Shown piece by piece: positions 1-12,589 of a DNA stretch of 64,000 nt. The notes below the pieces were generated by a model that did not search any database, was not told the origin of the DNA, and worked only from the letters and a program-made list of their open reading frames with translations. The translations under genes were made by a program, and so were the position numbers. The DNA is from Ancistrus triradiatus (lineage: Eukaryota > Chordata > Actinopteri > Siluriformes > Loricariidae), in the NCBI GenBank assembly GCA_025084515.1, contig JAJAGP010000355.1:62001-126000 (forward strand), read 5' to 3'. The number at the start of each line of letters is the position of its first letter. Positions within the stretch are counted from its first letter, which is position 1.

Positions 1-530
1 CACTACTGTGTCCCTGTCCTTATCCTTCAATTGCTTCCAGTGTACCTTGTGAAGCCACGGTCACACTAGTCACTTGCAATACAGTATATTTGGTGAATAC
101 AGTGTATTTTTAAAGATCGAACACAGCTCTCAGCATAGTTCAATGGACATAGATGGCATTCTGCATGGCCCCCATCTACACCCTCCACGTCCCTCATTAG
201 TTAATCTCAACTTTTATTTTATTCAGTGATTAAATATACGGTGATGCACTGCAAGAAACTTGCTGTGAGCCAGCAGAATGCGTTTAACTGTTTTTATTTA
301 TTCATATAAGCTTACCACAAAGAGCTATTTTTATTTACGCATATGCACTTACCACATGCTGACATGACTGAAAGCATGTGCAATATCCTTTGCTTAAAAA
401 TACAGCATGCGTTCCTCCATTCTATCAGTGAATGTGGGTAAATAAGAAAAGCAAAATGCTCCCATGCTGTCTCACAGTGAGTTACCTCATGTGCTATTCC
501 TTACAGGTAACCACTGAATAAAATAAAAAT
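1..530. other. AT-rich sequence, nothing recognised
   Basis: No exon-like ORF, RNA gene or familiar repeat was seen. Confidence 0.5.
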
Positions 531-539
531 GACTTACCA

Positions 540-760
540 CTGGGAGAGGGTGGTATGGTGGAGCAAGCCAGTAGTGCAGTCTCTGCACAGCTCCAGAGAT
601 CCCTGGTTCAACCTCAAACTCCCCCTGTGTGGAGCTTGCGTGTCCTCCCCACGTTGGCGCGAGTTTACTCTGGTTTCCTCCCTCGTTCCAAAGACATGCA
701 TTAATTGTTCGCTTGAAATTGTCCCCAGTGTGAATTAGTCTGTCGTGAATTGTTATAACC
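540..760 (+). repeat. SINE-like repeat (second family)
   Basis: Pattern gtgcagtctctgcacagctcc..ggttcaacctcaa..gtgtggagcttgcgtgtcctcc..ccaaagacatgcatta, a tRNA-like head with a shared body. Related pieces lie at 18857-19110, 32405-32560 (minus), 36300-36650 and 40233-40300. Confidence 0.6.
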
Positions 761-830
761 TTGCCCCTGTCATTGATGCTGATTTGATGTTAAATAAACA
801 AACCTTTAAGACAAGTAGAGGGTGTATGTA

Positions 831-1825
831 CAGTGGTGCTTGAAAGTTTGTGAACCCTTTATAATTTTCTATATATCTGCATAAATATGACCTAAAACAT
901 CATCAGATTTTCACACAAGTCCTAAAAGTAGATAAAGAGAACCAAGAACAAAAGAGAACAAATGAGACAAAAATATTATACCTGTATTATACCTATAATA
1001 GTTGGTGAGGTCACAAAGGCCCCCAGGGTAACTTCTAAGCAACTGAAGGTCTCTCTCACATTGGCTAATGCTAATGTTCATGAGTCCACCATCAGAAGAA
1101 CACTGAACAACAATGGTGTGCATGGCAGGGTTGCAAGGAGAAAGCCACTGCTCTCCAAAAAGAACATTGCTGCTCGTCTGCAGTTTGCTAAAGATCACGT
1201 GGATGAGCCAGAAGGCTATTGGAAGAATGTTTTGTGGACGGATGAGACCAAAATAGAACTTTTTGGTTTAAAAGAAAAGCGTTATGTTTGGAGAAAGGAA
1301 AACCCTGCATTCCAGCATAAGAACCTTATCCCATCTGTGGAAACATGGTGGTGGTAGTGTCATGGTTTTGGGCCTGTTTTTGCTGAATCTGGGACAGGAC
1401 GGCTTGCCATCATTGATGGAACAATGAATTCTTAATGATTTCAGAGAATTCCCTAAAGGAAAATGTCAGGGACATCTGTCCATGAACTGAATCTCTAGAG
1501 AAGGTGGGTCATGCAACAAGACAACGACCCTAAGCACACAAGTCTTTCTAATACTAACCAAAGAATGGTCACAGAAGAATAAAGTTCATGTTTTGGAATG
1601 GCCAAGTCAAAGTCCTGACCTTAATCCAATGGAAATGTTGTGGAAGGACCTGAAGTGAGCAGCTAATGTGAGGAAACCCACCAACATCCCAGAGCTGAAG
1701 CTGTTCTGTACGGAGGAATGGGCTAAAATTCCTCCAAGCCGGTGTGCAGGACTGATCAACAGCTACAGGAAACGTTTAGTTACAGTTGCACAGGGGGGTC
1801 ACACCAGATACTGTAAGCAAAGGAT
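831..1825 (+). mobile_element. Tc1-like transposon, family A, broken copy
   Basis: The left end cagtggtgcttgaaag follows TA. Transposase sequence runs VGEVTKAPRVTSKQLK.., WTDETKIELF, to the C-terminal INSYRKR. The DNA-binding N-terminus is deleted and frameshifts and stops interrupt the rest. The right terminal repeat is missing and the copy joins family G sequence at about 1825. Confidence 0.88.
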
Positions 1826-1950
1826 CTGCGGCTAACGTCTTGGTGCCAGATACCACAAGACATCTTCAGAAGTCCTGTGGAGTCCATGCCTCAATGGGAC
1901 AGAGCCTTGGCGGCACAAGGGAGACCTACACAATATTAAACAGGCTGCTT
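1826..1950 (+). mobile_element. Tc1-like fragment, family G
   Basis: Contains ggatctgcggctaacgtctt and ends near gacctacacaatatta, the reverse complement of the family end seen at 20500. It has only terminal sequence and no coding capacity. Confidence 0.6.
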
Positions 1951-2730
1951 TATTGTTATGGCTTACTGTGGAATTCAGGCTGTATCAGAGATCACAAAAC
2001 TCAAGTGTCATAATTTAGAGCAGGTATTGAAAGACTTTGGACAAGCAACAGAATCCTATGTCAAGAGAGAATATTTAACCACTGAGTTACAAAGCAGCGT
2101 AAACTGATAGCTATTTGTGCATGATATCAACTGAGTTGAATGAATCACAGACCACAGGTATAATTCCTACAGGGAAAAAAACCAACTATAAAAATGCTTC
2201 ACATTATTCTGATTGGACAGGGAGATATTACCTTTCTATTTTTATTTTATCAACACATTTCTGATTAAGGCACTAAATAATCAGTGTGGTGATGCCAAAT
2301 TTAGCAACTGGATTCTGCTCCTGGCTCTAGGAACAGTTCCCCATATACCCTACCCCAAGGAACCAGTCCGACACCAATCAGCAACACCAACAGCACAAAA
2401 AAGTGCAACAGTATAAAAAGGCATGTCAAAATGGTACTTAATTACCGTAAGAGTACAGGCATTTGGAACAGACGTGAGTCTGAATGAAATTTCTATCCAA
2501 TTGAACAAGGTGGGTAAACCTGTAAATAATGTAGAAAATAGGAAAGTAATAACCAAGTAAATGTCTGTAATTGATGATATTTAAAATCGTAATATACGAG
2601 TCTGCTTGCATATCCATGCTCACACAATACAGGAAAACAATCTTATGACTCTTCTCATAAACATTTGAAAAGTATTTTGCATTTCTTGCTGACATGGTAA
2701 CATTGTCACTGAAATGTCAAATTTCGCTTC
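1951..2730. other. AT-rich sequence, nothing recognised
   Basis: No convincing exon, repeat or RNA gene was seen. Confidence 0.45.
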
Positions 2731-3077
2731 ATATACACTATATGGACAAAAGTACTGGACCTACACATCACACACACAGGGCTCTGTAAGGGCCAGTCAA
2801 ATTCTTCCACACCAAACTCACCCGACCATGCCTTTATGGATCTCGCTTTGTGCACTGGGAATCAGTCATGCTGGAAGAGAAAGGTTCCTCAAACAGTTCC
2901 CACAAAACTGGAGGCATACAACTGCACATAATGTCTTGGTATGCTGAAGCATTAAGATTTCCTTTCACTGGAACTAAGGGGCATAGATCAGCCCCTGAAA
3001 ACCAACACCATAGCATTATCCCTCCTCCACCAAACTTCACAGTTTGCGCAATGCAGTCAGACAGCTAATGCTCCCCT

Positions 3078-3984
3078 CAGTGTTGTGCGTGAACGAGTTC
3101 AAAAGAACGCGTTCATTGAACACGCTCATTTTTTCGTGAACGTTGAACTGAACGCAACACATTTTTTAATAAAGAACTTGAACGTGAATTAGTTCACATT
3201 ATGTGTCATGAACGGCAGACATCATGTAAATGAACGTTGGAATTTGTTTTCCATTGAAAACTGAGTGACATGAATCTGTTTTTCTCCTTTTGAAACGCAA
3301 CGAACGAAAGTTTCCCTCTCCTCGCTGGTGCCGCTTAAAATCATGTAATCACCAGACAGAAATGGTTTGACATTGTGTGCGCAATGCATTGCGGGCAACG
3401 TAGTGTCCGGCTGAGAATAGTTAACATACTGGCTAGTTAATAACATACTGGCTTCCGCACGACATTACCCGTGATGAATTGCAGCAGAGCGCGGGGTAAG
3501 CCATAGCAACGCCGCGTACACAATTTTGCAGTGTCATGAGCAAATGTCTACAATGAGCAGTTTCAAAGAACGTATAGTGATTTCTAGCTTTTAGTGTGAA
3601 AAAAAGTATTTTTATTGAAATCTCACGAAAAAACATTTACATTTACATTTACATCATTTAGCAGACGCCCTTATCCAGAGCGACTTACAATTGATACAGT
3701 CTTACAATCCAAGCAATTGTGGGTTTAAGGGTCTTGCTCAAGGACCCAACAGTGGCAGCTTGGGCAGAGGTGGGATTTGAACCCTTCGACCTTCTGTCCA
3801 GAGTCCAGTACCTTAACCACTAGGCTACCACAGTCCCTGTGGTAAAAAAAAAGTAAAATGAACTGAACTTTGAACTAGTTCAGGGAAATTAAAATTGTGA
3901 ACTTTGAACGTGAACTGTTCACCTATGAGCATGTATGGACTGAACTTGAACTAGTTCAGAAAAGCTGTGAACTGGACAACACTG
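3078..3984. mobile_element. hAT-like non-autonomous element with 8-bp target duplication
   Basis: The termini are cagtgttgt and its inverse acaacactg. Both sides carry the identical 8 bp gctcccct (3070-3077 and 3985-3992), the target-duplication size of the hAT superfamily. The subterminal regions hold many gaac/gttc half-sites such as gaacgcgttc and gaactagttc. No transposase ORF is present. A SINE is inserted at 3636-3838. Confidence 0.82.
3636..3838 (-). repeat. tRNA-derived SINE, family 1
   Basis: Reverse complement of the head gtggtagcctagtggttaag with B-box-like gggttcaaatccc, and the tail ctctggataagggcgtctgc followed by aaatgtaaatg. Inserted in the hAT-like element. Confidence 0.85.
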
Positions 3985-4115
3985 GCTCCCCTGTCATTTG
4001 CCAAACCCTGACTCATCCATCAGACGACCGGATAAGAGAAAATGTAAGCCGTCATTCCACAGAACAGCATTTCCTTCCCCTACTCTGGAGTTCCAGTCCG
4101 GCACGCAACCTAATA

Positions 4116-5739
4116 CAGTGTGGCAAAAAAAAGTATTTAGTCAGGCCACTGATTGTGCAAGTTCTCCTGAGAGAGGTCTGTAATTTTCATCATAGCTACA
4201 CTTCAACTATGAGAGAACAACATGAGAAAAAAAATCCAGTAAATGACATTGTAGGATTTTTAAAAAAATTTCATTGCAAATCATGGTGGAAAATAAGTAT
4301 TTGGTCAACCACAAAGCAAAGCAAGATTTCTGGCTTTCACAGACCTGTAACTTCTTTAAGACGCTCTTTCTGTCCTCCACTCGTTACCTGTATTAATGGC
4401 ACCTGTTTGACCTCGTTATCTGTATAAAAGACACCTGTCCACAGCCTCAAACAGTCAGACTCCAAAACTCAACCATGGCCCAAGACCAAAGAGCTGTTGA
4501 AGGGACACCAGGAAGAAAATTGTAGACCTGCAGCAGGCTGGGAAGAGTGAATCTACAATAGGCAAGCAGGTTGGTGTGAATAAATCAAAAAACTGTGGGA
4601 GCAACTGTAAGAAAATGGAAAACATACAAGAACCATTGATAATCTCCCTCAATCTGGGGCTCCATGCAAGATCTCATCATCCCTCAATCTGGGGCTTCAT
4701 GCAAAGATCTCATCCCGTGGGATCAAAATGATTTACATTACATTTACAGCATTTAGCAGACGCCCTTATCCAGAGCAGCTTACAGTTGATACAGTCTTAC
4801 AATCCAAGCAGCTGTGGGTTAAGGGCCTTGCTCAAGGAACCCAACAGTGGCAGCTTGGCAGAGGTGGGATTTGAACCCTGGACCTTCTGGTCCATAGTCC
4901 TGTTACCTTAACCGCTAGGCTAACCACAGTCCCACTGAGATCATGAGAACGGTGAGCACAAATCCCAGAACTACATGGAGGGGGACCTGATGAATGACCT
5001 GCAGAGAGCTGGGGACCAAAGTACCAAAGGCTACCATCAGTAAACACACTACGCCAAGAGGGACTCAGATCCTGCAGTGCCAGGCGTGCCCCCCCTCCTT
5101 AAGCCAGCACATTGTCCAGGTCCGTCTGAAGTTTGCCAGAGAGCATAATGGATGATCCAGAAGAGGATTGGGAGAATATCATGTGGTCAGAAATGAAACC
5201 AAAATAGAAACTTTTGGGTAAAAACTCAACTCGTCGTGTTTGGAGGAAGAAGAATGCTGAGTTGCATCCCAAGAACACCATACCTACTGTGAAGCATGAG
5301 GGTGGAAACATCATGCTTTGGGGCTGTTTTTTTGCAAAAGGGGACAGGACGACTGATCCGTGTTAAGGGAAGAATGAACGGGGCCATGTATCGTGAGATT
5401 TTAAGCCAAAGCCTCCTTCCATCAGTGAGAGCATTGAAGATGGAACGTGGCTGGGTCTTCCAGCATGACAATGATCCCAAACACACTGCTCGGGCAACGA
5501 AGGAGTGGCTCCGTAAAAAGCATTTCAAGGTCCTGGAGTGGCCTAGCCAGTCTCCAGACCTCAGCCCCATAGAAAATTTATGGAGGGAGTTTGTCTCTCA
5601 TAGTTGAAGTGTACCTATGATGAAAATTACAGACCTCTCTCATCTTTCTCGAAAGATGTCGAAATTCTTGGGACTTCTAGTGTTAAGTAGGAGAACTTGC
5701 ACAATCAGTGGCTGACTAAATACTTTTTTTGCCCCACTG
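4116..5739 (+). mobile_element. Tc1-like transposon, family B, interrupted by a SINE
   Basis: Terminal repeats cagtgtggcaaaaaaaag and tttttttgccccactg, with TA on both sides. Decayed transposase: readable RTTRLIRVKGRMNGAMYREI.. and SPDLSPIENLW at 5296-5600, and the catalytic-region pieces WRKKNAELHPKNTIP and HDNDPKHTA. Frameshifts are frequent. A SINE lies at 4730-4932. Confidence 0.9.
4730..4932 (-). repeat. tRNA-derived SINE, family 1
   Basis: Same SINE as at 3636, inserted in the N-terminal part of a family B transposase. Confidence 0.86.
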
Positions 5740-5744
5740 TACAG

Positions 5745-6840
5745 TATTATGCTCCATTTCAGTAAGCTCTTTAGAACAACCCATGCTTATATGAAAATGC
5801 CGACTGTTAAGGATTGAAAGAAATGATACAGACTGATTTACATGCACAACCTGCCACTGTATAATCACCAAAGGAAAGTGATCGGCAAAATACTACTGCT
5901 GCAAAAGAATACCAGTAGTATTATATTGGGTATCATTTTGAAATACTTAACTATTTCATTGGATTCCACAAGATGTTGGAACATTCCTCTGAGCTTCTGC
6001 TCCATGTTGACACGATTGCATCACGTAATTCCTGTAGAATTTAATGCTGCCTTTTTCCAGTTCTACACCATTTCAAATGTCTTCTATTTGATTCAGATCC
6101 GATGAGATGAAGGCCTACAGGAGAACACTGAGCTCACGGTCACATTCATAAAACCAGTTTGAGATGACTTTTGCATTTGGACATGCATGCATTATCATGC
6201 TGGAAGTAACCACTAGATGCACATGGTGCACATGGTCAGCAACAATATTCAACTAGGCTGTGGCATTAAAGCGATGATGATTGGTATTAATGGACCCAAA
6301 GTGTGCCTTAGGGCGTACTCATACTGAACTTGAACAGTGCTGGAGCGCATTTGACCCCACTCTCCGCTTCCCCGCTGGCTCCACACCGGGATCACCAAAA
6401 TGCACCCAGGCATGCTTTCATCATCACGATACGCCCTCACACAGCACAGCGAACTTCATGGTTATACATATGTGATCAGGTAATTACATACTTTTTGTGC
6501 CTTTTGTTTTTCGCGATACAAGATCACACTCTACAAGCTTGCCCGAGTTCAGTGTACCGCGGCCCAGCACGATTTGGAGCACTCACATTAGTCAATCATA
6601 CAAATTACACATTGTGAGTCATCAGACCAGGCTAGTTTTTTACAGCCTCCAAGCCTGAGCCTACCGCAGCCTCACAACTGGCACCAACAAGCACACCATG
6701 TTCAAAATGATATCACAATATTTACCTATTCTGATAGTTGATATGAAGCTACTAACTGAAGCTATTAACTGAAGCTACTGACCTATTGCTGCATGAAATG
6801 ATACACTCTACTTCTGCCACACAATTGGCTGATTGGGCAA
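5745..6840 (-). mobile_element. Tc1-like remnant, family I, with an internal insertion
   Basis: Degenerate sequence typical of a widespread Tc1 family: gttggaacattcctctgagc, aaccagtttgagatgac, caatattcaactaggctgtg near 5960-6270, and gagtcatcagaccaggct through ttggctgattgggc at 6617-6840. Unrelated sequence at about 6310-6590 interrupts it. No ORF survives. Confidence 0.6.
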
Positions 6841-7228
6841 AGCCTGTGTCTGCATGAACCACCCACTCTAAGCTACATGCAGGGAGTACTGCACTAGCAT
6901 GCCAAGGCACTGCAACCCACTTTGGGAATTACCTGAGAAACAATTAGAGACATACAGTACTTGATTTTTAGTGATGTGGTTGTTTTACTGAGGAGTCACT
7001 GCACAAACCGTGTTGGTGGCATTATTATGATCCATAATTCTTTTCCTCAGGGGTTTGGATCTTCACTTTTTTAATAAGGAAACACTGTACGTCAATATAA
7101 ATAAAATACATAAGAAAATACATAATATACAAAAAATAAACTACATTTTTACTTTAGATATAATAGTTTCAGTGATCAAGGTGAAATGCTGCATTATCAG
7201 GCTGACTGTGGACTCCTTAATTGTTTAA
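6841..7228. other. AT-rich sequence, nothing recognised
   Basis: No exon-like or repeat sequence was identified. Confidence 0.4.
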
Positions 7229-8524
7229 TTAGTGTTTCCTGTAGCTGTTGATCAGTCCTGCACACCGGCTTGGAGGAATTTTAGCCCATTCCTCCGTACA
7301 GAACAGCTTCAGCTCTGGGATGTTGGTGGGTTTCCTCACATTAGCTGCTCGCTTCAGGTCCTTCCACAACATTTCCATTGGATTAAGGTCAGGACTTTGA
7401 CTTGGCCATTCCAAAACATGAACGTTATTCTTCTTTAACCATTCTTTGATGGAACGGCTTGTGTGCTTAGGGTCGTTGTCTCCTGACATTTTCCTTTAGA
7501 ATTCTCTGATATCATTCAGAATTCAAATCGTCCTGCCCAGATACAGCAAAACAGGCCCAAATCATGATACTACCACCACCATGTTTCACAGACGGGATAA
7601 GGTTCTTATGCTGGAATGCAGTGGTTTCCTTGCTCCAAACATAACGCTTTTCTTTTAAACCAAAAAGTTCTATTTTAGTCTCATCCGTCTACAAAACATT
7701 CTTCCAATAGCCTTCTGGCTCGTCCACGTGATCTTTAGCAAACTGCAGATGAGCAGCAATGTTCTTTTTGGAGAGCAGTGGCTTTCTCCTTGTAACCCTG
7801 CCATGCACACCATTGTTCTTCAGTGTTCTTCTGATGGTGGACTCATGAACATTAACATTAGCCAATGTGAGAGAGGCCTTCAGTTGCTTAGAAGTTACCC
7901 TGGGGTCCTTTGTGACCTCGCCAACTATTACACACTTTGCTCTTGGGGTGAATCTTTGTTGGCGACCACTCCTGTGGAGGGTAACAATGGTCTTAATTTC
8001 CTCCATTTGTACACAATCTGTCTGACTGTGGATTGGTGGAGTCCAAACTTTTTAGAGATGGTTTTGTAACCTTTTCCAGCCTGATGAGCATCAACAACTC
8101 TTTTTCTGAGCTCCTCAGAAATCTCCTTTGTTCGTGCCCTGATACACTTCCACAAACATGTGTTGTGAAGAGCAGACTTTGATAGATCCCTGTTCTTTAA
8201 ATATAACAGGGTGCCCACTCACACCTGATTGTCATCCCATTGATTGAAAACACCTGACTCTGATTTCACCATCAAATTAACTGCTAATCCTAGAGGTTCA
8301 CATACTTTTGCCACTCACTAATATGTAATATTGGATCATTTTTCTCAATGAATAAATGACCAAGTATAATATTTGTGTCTCATTTGTTTAACTGGGTTCT
8401 CTTTAAATTATCTACTTTAGGAACATGTGTGAAATCTGATGATGTTTTAGGGTAGGTCATATTTATGCAGAAATTAAATAAAAAAGTTTAAAGGGTTTTT
8501 TCACAAACTTTCAAGCCCCATCTG
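7229..8524 (-). mobile_element. Tc1-like transposon, family A, broken copy
   Basis: Minus-strand transposase in pieces: start MGTLLYLKNRDLSKS..TKEISEELRKRVVDAHQ, GEVTKDPRVTSKQLK, WKNVL, and NDPKHTSRSIKEWL..LNPMEMLWKDL. The right terminal repeat (to about 8524) is degenerate. The left terminal repeat is absent: the copy ends just inside the C-terminal coding region. Confidence 0.88.
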
Positions 8525-9021
8525 TAGGAATGAAGTCCGTATTTCCTCCATCTCATTAAAACAATAATAAAGTCCGCAATCAGCCCTCGATATGTCAGCA
8601 TTTGGCCCTTAATCATGAAAAGCTATTAGATCTAAGTAAAAAATGTAATTTTATTTTTTGTATGGTATGTCATTTATTTTTTTCTAAGCTGTTTTGTTTA
8701 TCACTAGCCACAACAGAAACCAACCAAGTCCTCTTGAGCCATACCCAGCACTCATTTTTATAGTTTCACTTGACCTCTAAAAAAAATCACCGACCTTGGC
8801 TCTTCACCCTTGTCATTCTTGAAATGTACATTTGTCTTGCCACAATTAATTTTACCCCGATAAGCAAAATGTTGCTCAACTTGCAATGCCGGATGATGTA
8901 AGCCCCTGGTCTGTTAATCATCACAGACTGGACCTTCATATTCGCTTTGTGTCACAGACAACAATCATCAATTACGGACTATTTCTCAATTTGCATAAAT
9001 GAATATAAACGGTAACATATA
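8525..9021. other. AT-rich sequence, nothing recognised
   Basis: No gene or known repeat was seen between two family A copies. Confidence 0.4.
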
Positions 9022-9420
9022 CAGTGGTGCTTGAAAGTTTGTGAACTCCTTTATAATTTTCTATATTTCCTACTAAATATAGCTAAACATCACAGATTTC
9101 ACACAAGTCCTAAAAGTAGATAAAGAAAACCCAGTTAAACAAATGGACAAAAATATTATACTTGGGTCATTTATTATTGAGGGAAATGATCCAATATTAC
9201 TATTGTTAGTGGCAAAGTATGTGAACTCTAGGATTAGCAGGTGTATTTGAAGGTGAAATTAGAGTCAGGTGTTTTCAATCAATGGGATGCCAATCAGGTG
9301 TGAGTGGGCACCTGTTTTATTTAAAGAACAGGGATCTATCAAAGTCTGCTCTTCACAACACATGTTTGTGGAAGTGTATCATGGTACGAACAAAGGAGAT
9401 ATCTGAGGACCTTCTGAGGA
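9022..9420 (+). mobile_element. Tc1-like transposon, family A, 5' fragment
   Basis: The left terminal repeat after TA (cagtggtgcttgaaag) and sequence up to the transposase start (atggtacgaacaaaggagat). Truncated shortly after the start codon. Confidence 0.85.
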
Positions 9421-10615
9421 CATTTACATTGTAAATGTCATTGTATGATCCTGAGGACTGCTCAGTAAAACACATTATGTCAGCAACAGGTATGAATGTC
9501 ACTACCTTTGTCTAGTTTTTTGTACCCTTGTTAGTGAACCAAACTAGCCTCTCACCATAAATAGCCATGAACCAGGCGTAGGCGATATAACAAGGTTAGA
9601 CTGTATAATGTTTCTTGGAACTTTAGCCCATTCCTCAGTATAAAACAGCTTTAACATTGGGATGTTGGTGGGATTCCTCACATGAACTGCACCTTCAACC
9701 TTCAACAGAGTTTTAGCCTCTGAATGTAGCTTGTGAGTGCAAAGTCATAGATTCACAAAACCTGGTCCCTGTTACTGCCTTTGTTTTGTTTTGTTTCTAT
9801 GTGCTTTTAAATTGAGTCATATTATAATATCTCTTCCACATTCCATTTCAGAATTGCACCCACTACAGGGGACTCCATCATAATGTAATCCAATAAAATG
9901 TTTAACTGTAATTACGCTTTTATTATTGTGAATATAATTGGCAATTTTGGATAACTGACTTGATCATTAATTTCCTCTAAACATTTAGCTGAACTTAGAT
10001 GTTTCTAAACTTTAGAACCATATTCATTCCTATGTGGACAGACAAATATATGGCCTGAAAAATGTTATAAAGTAGTTTTATGAGAATGTATTCCTGAGTT
10101 TGGTTAAATAAGCTTTGTGTAATGTTAGTGTTACCATTTTCCTAAGCTTGTAGAGTTCACCTTTTCTAAGAATACCTAAATTAATAGAAAAATTACTGAA
10201 ATAAACTACCTTAGTTTTAAGGACAAGGTACGGTCAGGGATCAGAGACCTACTGTGTCAAAATTTTAAGAAAAAATAGGAAGAGGTGATGCTCATAATAA
10301 TAGACACCAAGCTTAAAACTGGAGAATGACTGAATGAAGTCAGCAGTAGCTCTCATCTAGAAATAGGTTGCAGAGAGGCCTCACCGGCACTAAAGGGATA
10401 AGAATTGGACTTTATGAGTGAGTGAGATCTAGCACAGATTCCATTACTGACAGAAGAGTCAAAGTGAAAGATGGCTGACAAGGACAAACTTAAATAAGGA
10501 CAGAATGTTTAAGCCTTCTTATACTATAGGAACTGATGTTCGTTGTACCAAATTCTACAGAGCTGTAGATAAATCAGGATATCATAAAGTAATTTGAAGG
10601 ATGCTCATCATCTCA
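9421..10615. other. Mostly unassigned AT-rich sequence
   Basis: A short Tc1-derived piece (ggaactttagcccattcctc, gatgttggtgggattcctca) lies at about 9618-9690. Nothing else was recognised. Confidence 0.4.
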
Positions 10616-10619
10616 TTGT

Positions 10620-11122
10620 CAAAGGTGGAGACCAAAAGTCTGAGACTGCTATTCTCACAAATTCAATACAATTTTTTTTCATTACAAATCATATAGCAAT
10701 ACATCATGAATAGCAATTTAAGTGAAATATTTGAAAAAGAAATGTACTAAATTTCTGAATTGATAAGCATTTGGTATGTTCTAGTATTGTTGTAATGGCA
10801 GCATGGCTGACATTTACCCCACATGTTTGGGTAAAATCTGATGACCAGTGTCATCCCAGCATGATTTCACAATATTCCAAAGAGCATCTTGTGATGGATG
10901 TTACTGAATGCTTGCCATTCTGTGTCTTCCAGTGCCCCCATAAATGTTCACTTGGGTTTAGATCAAGTGGTCGAGAAAAGTCAATGAGAGTCAGCATTCC
11001 ATTATCTTCTTTGGTCTTAAAGTAGCGGTCACAAAGCTTTGATGGGTGTTTTTGGTCATGATCCTGCTGCAGTATGAATCCTTCTCAACTTTGATAAAAC
11101 TCAGACTTTTGGCCCCCCACTG
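10620..11122 (-). mobile_element. Internally deleted Tc1-like element, family H
   Basis: Ends gtggagaccaaaagtctgag and, inverted, ctcagacttttggcccccca form imperfect terminal inverted repeats. Internal sequence such as tgggtttagatcaagtggtc resembles the transposase-derived body of Tc1 elements. No functional ORF. Confidence 0.6.
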
Positions 11123-11459
11123 TGTGGCTCTAAAACTTGACTAACCAACCAGAATATATAGCTACACTCAGTTTCTAGTCTATCAGGGACATCTATGGCA
11201 TATGTACTCTCAGCAGACATTTTATCAGGCATAAGTACCACATAGGAGCCTTTGTATTTGTACAATTGTTGCACGTAACCAATCATTTGTTTTTCCACAT
11301 TTGTTAGCCCCCTCCACCTTGCCCATGCATAGAAAGACACCACCATAAAACTGCCACTGACCACAAAATATTTGGGTCATATTTCAGCACAACTTTGGCA
11401 TGATACGACAATAATATAGACAAAAGCAGACAAATAGTGAAAGAGTGCCATGTGCCATT

Positions 11460-11652
11460 TTTACCTTTACAGCATTTAGCAGACGCCCTTTTCCAGAGCG
11501 ACTTACAATTGGTACAGTCTTACAATCCAAGCAATTGTGGGTTAAGGGTCTTGCTCAAGGACCCAACAGTGGCAGCTTGGCAGAGGTGGGATTTGAACCC
11601 TAGACCTTCTGGTCCATAGTCCAGTACCTTACCCACTAGGCCATCACAGTCC
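11460..11652 (-). repeat. tRNA-derived SINE, family 1
   Basis: Full body from the poly-purine tail side (tttacagcatttagcagacg) to the tRNA-like head (B box gggttcaaatccc, inverted). Confidence 0.87.
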
Positions 11653-12580
11653 AGATTTTTCCCTTCAGAGGTTGTAACCAGATGCACCCAACCTTTGCCC
11701 AAGGCTGTACAAAATTATTTGACAACTGATTTATTTGGCGTTCAGGTGGCCCGATGGCAATTTGCTAGCCCAACACAGTGCAGACTCAGGTTTGTGTCCT
11801 GGAACTGCCTTCTGGCCTGGCTGAGCATGGCACAGGCATGGCAGATTGTATCTGTGGGAGGGGAGGCCGGACAGGGGGCTCACCCTGGGTGCTGCAACAG
11901 CAACCACTGACAGGCCCTACAATGGACTGGCGTCCTAGCAAGTTCTTGCCCTCCAGGCCTCACACGCCTCCCACCCCGATGTTATACAGTATTAAAAACT
12001 CTGAATTATGATTCCACATATTTATAACATATATGCATTGTCAAAGCTCTTTGTAAGTATATGCACCATTTCAAGCAAGGGTTCACTCTGATGCTGTTTT
12101 ATAGTGTTTGAATACATAATTTATGCACAAATTCCTGCGTACAAACCACAACAAAGGGAAAAGGGTTGTGTGCAATGTGATCCTAACGATGCAAAGAAAG
12201 AACTAAAGAAAAAAGCAATATGTAGCCGGAATCAATGGGATCTCTCAGTATACAGGCCCTACACGTTGTTGATCAAAAGGTAGAGATCTTCGAGGACGGG
12301 GCATATAATTTAAAATCCGCAAATGCACTTTCAAAATGTGGCAGTAAAGTGGAAGTCAGTTCTTACAGCTTGATTTGACAACCAGAGCGCACCTGTTAAA
12401 TGTATTTCATTTTAAAAAATGAAGCCTTCTTTTGTATCTGAATATTAAGATCCGATGCGGGGGGAACAGTCGTATATTTCAGTCAATGCACCACGAGATA
12501 GTCCACAAATATACCGTAGTATGCATGTTCCATTACATATTGGGTTTGTCTAACGGCAATAGAAATGCGATTTTAGCCTT
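11653..12580. other. Unassigned, with a possible SINE-like segment
   Basis: The GC-richer segment 11735-11985 (caggtggcccgatggcaa .. caatggactggcgtcctagc) has the look of another tRNA-headed SINE, but no second copy was found here. The rest is AT-rich and unrecognised. Confidence 0.35.
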
Positions 12581-12589
12581 CTATGCAGC

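Larger units (their letters stand above)
2734..4113 (-). mobile_element. Tc1-like transposon, family E, split by a nested insertion
   Basis: Starts tacactatatggacaaaag. A minus-strand transposase fragment FGGGGIMLWCWFSGAD.. is readable at 2834-3040. A hAT-like element (3078-3984) interrupts it, and its body resumes at 3993 (gtcatttgccaaaccctgac) until family B starts at 4116. The other end was not found beyond 5740. Confidence 0.75.

Noticed and set aside
5226..5570. Minus-strand ORF of 114 residues
   Set aside because: Antisense of a family B transposase that reads correctly on the plus strand.
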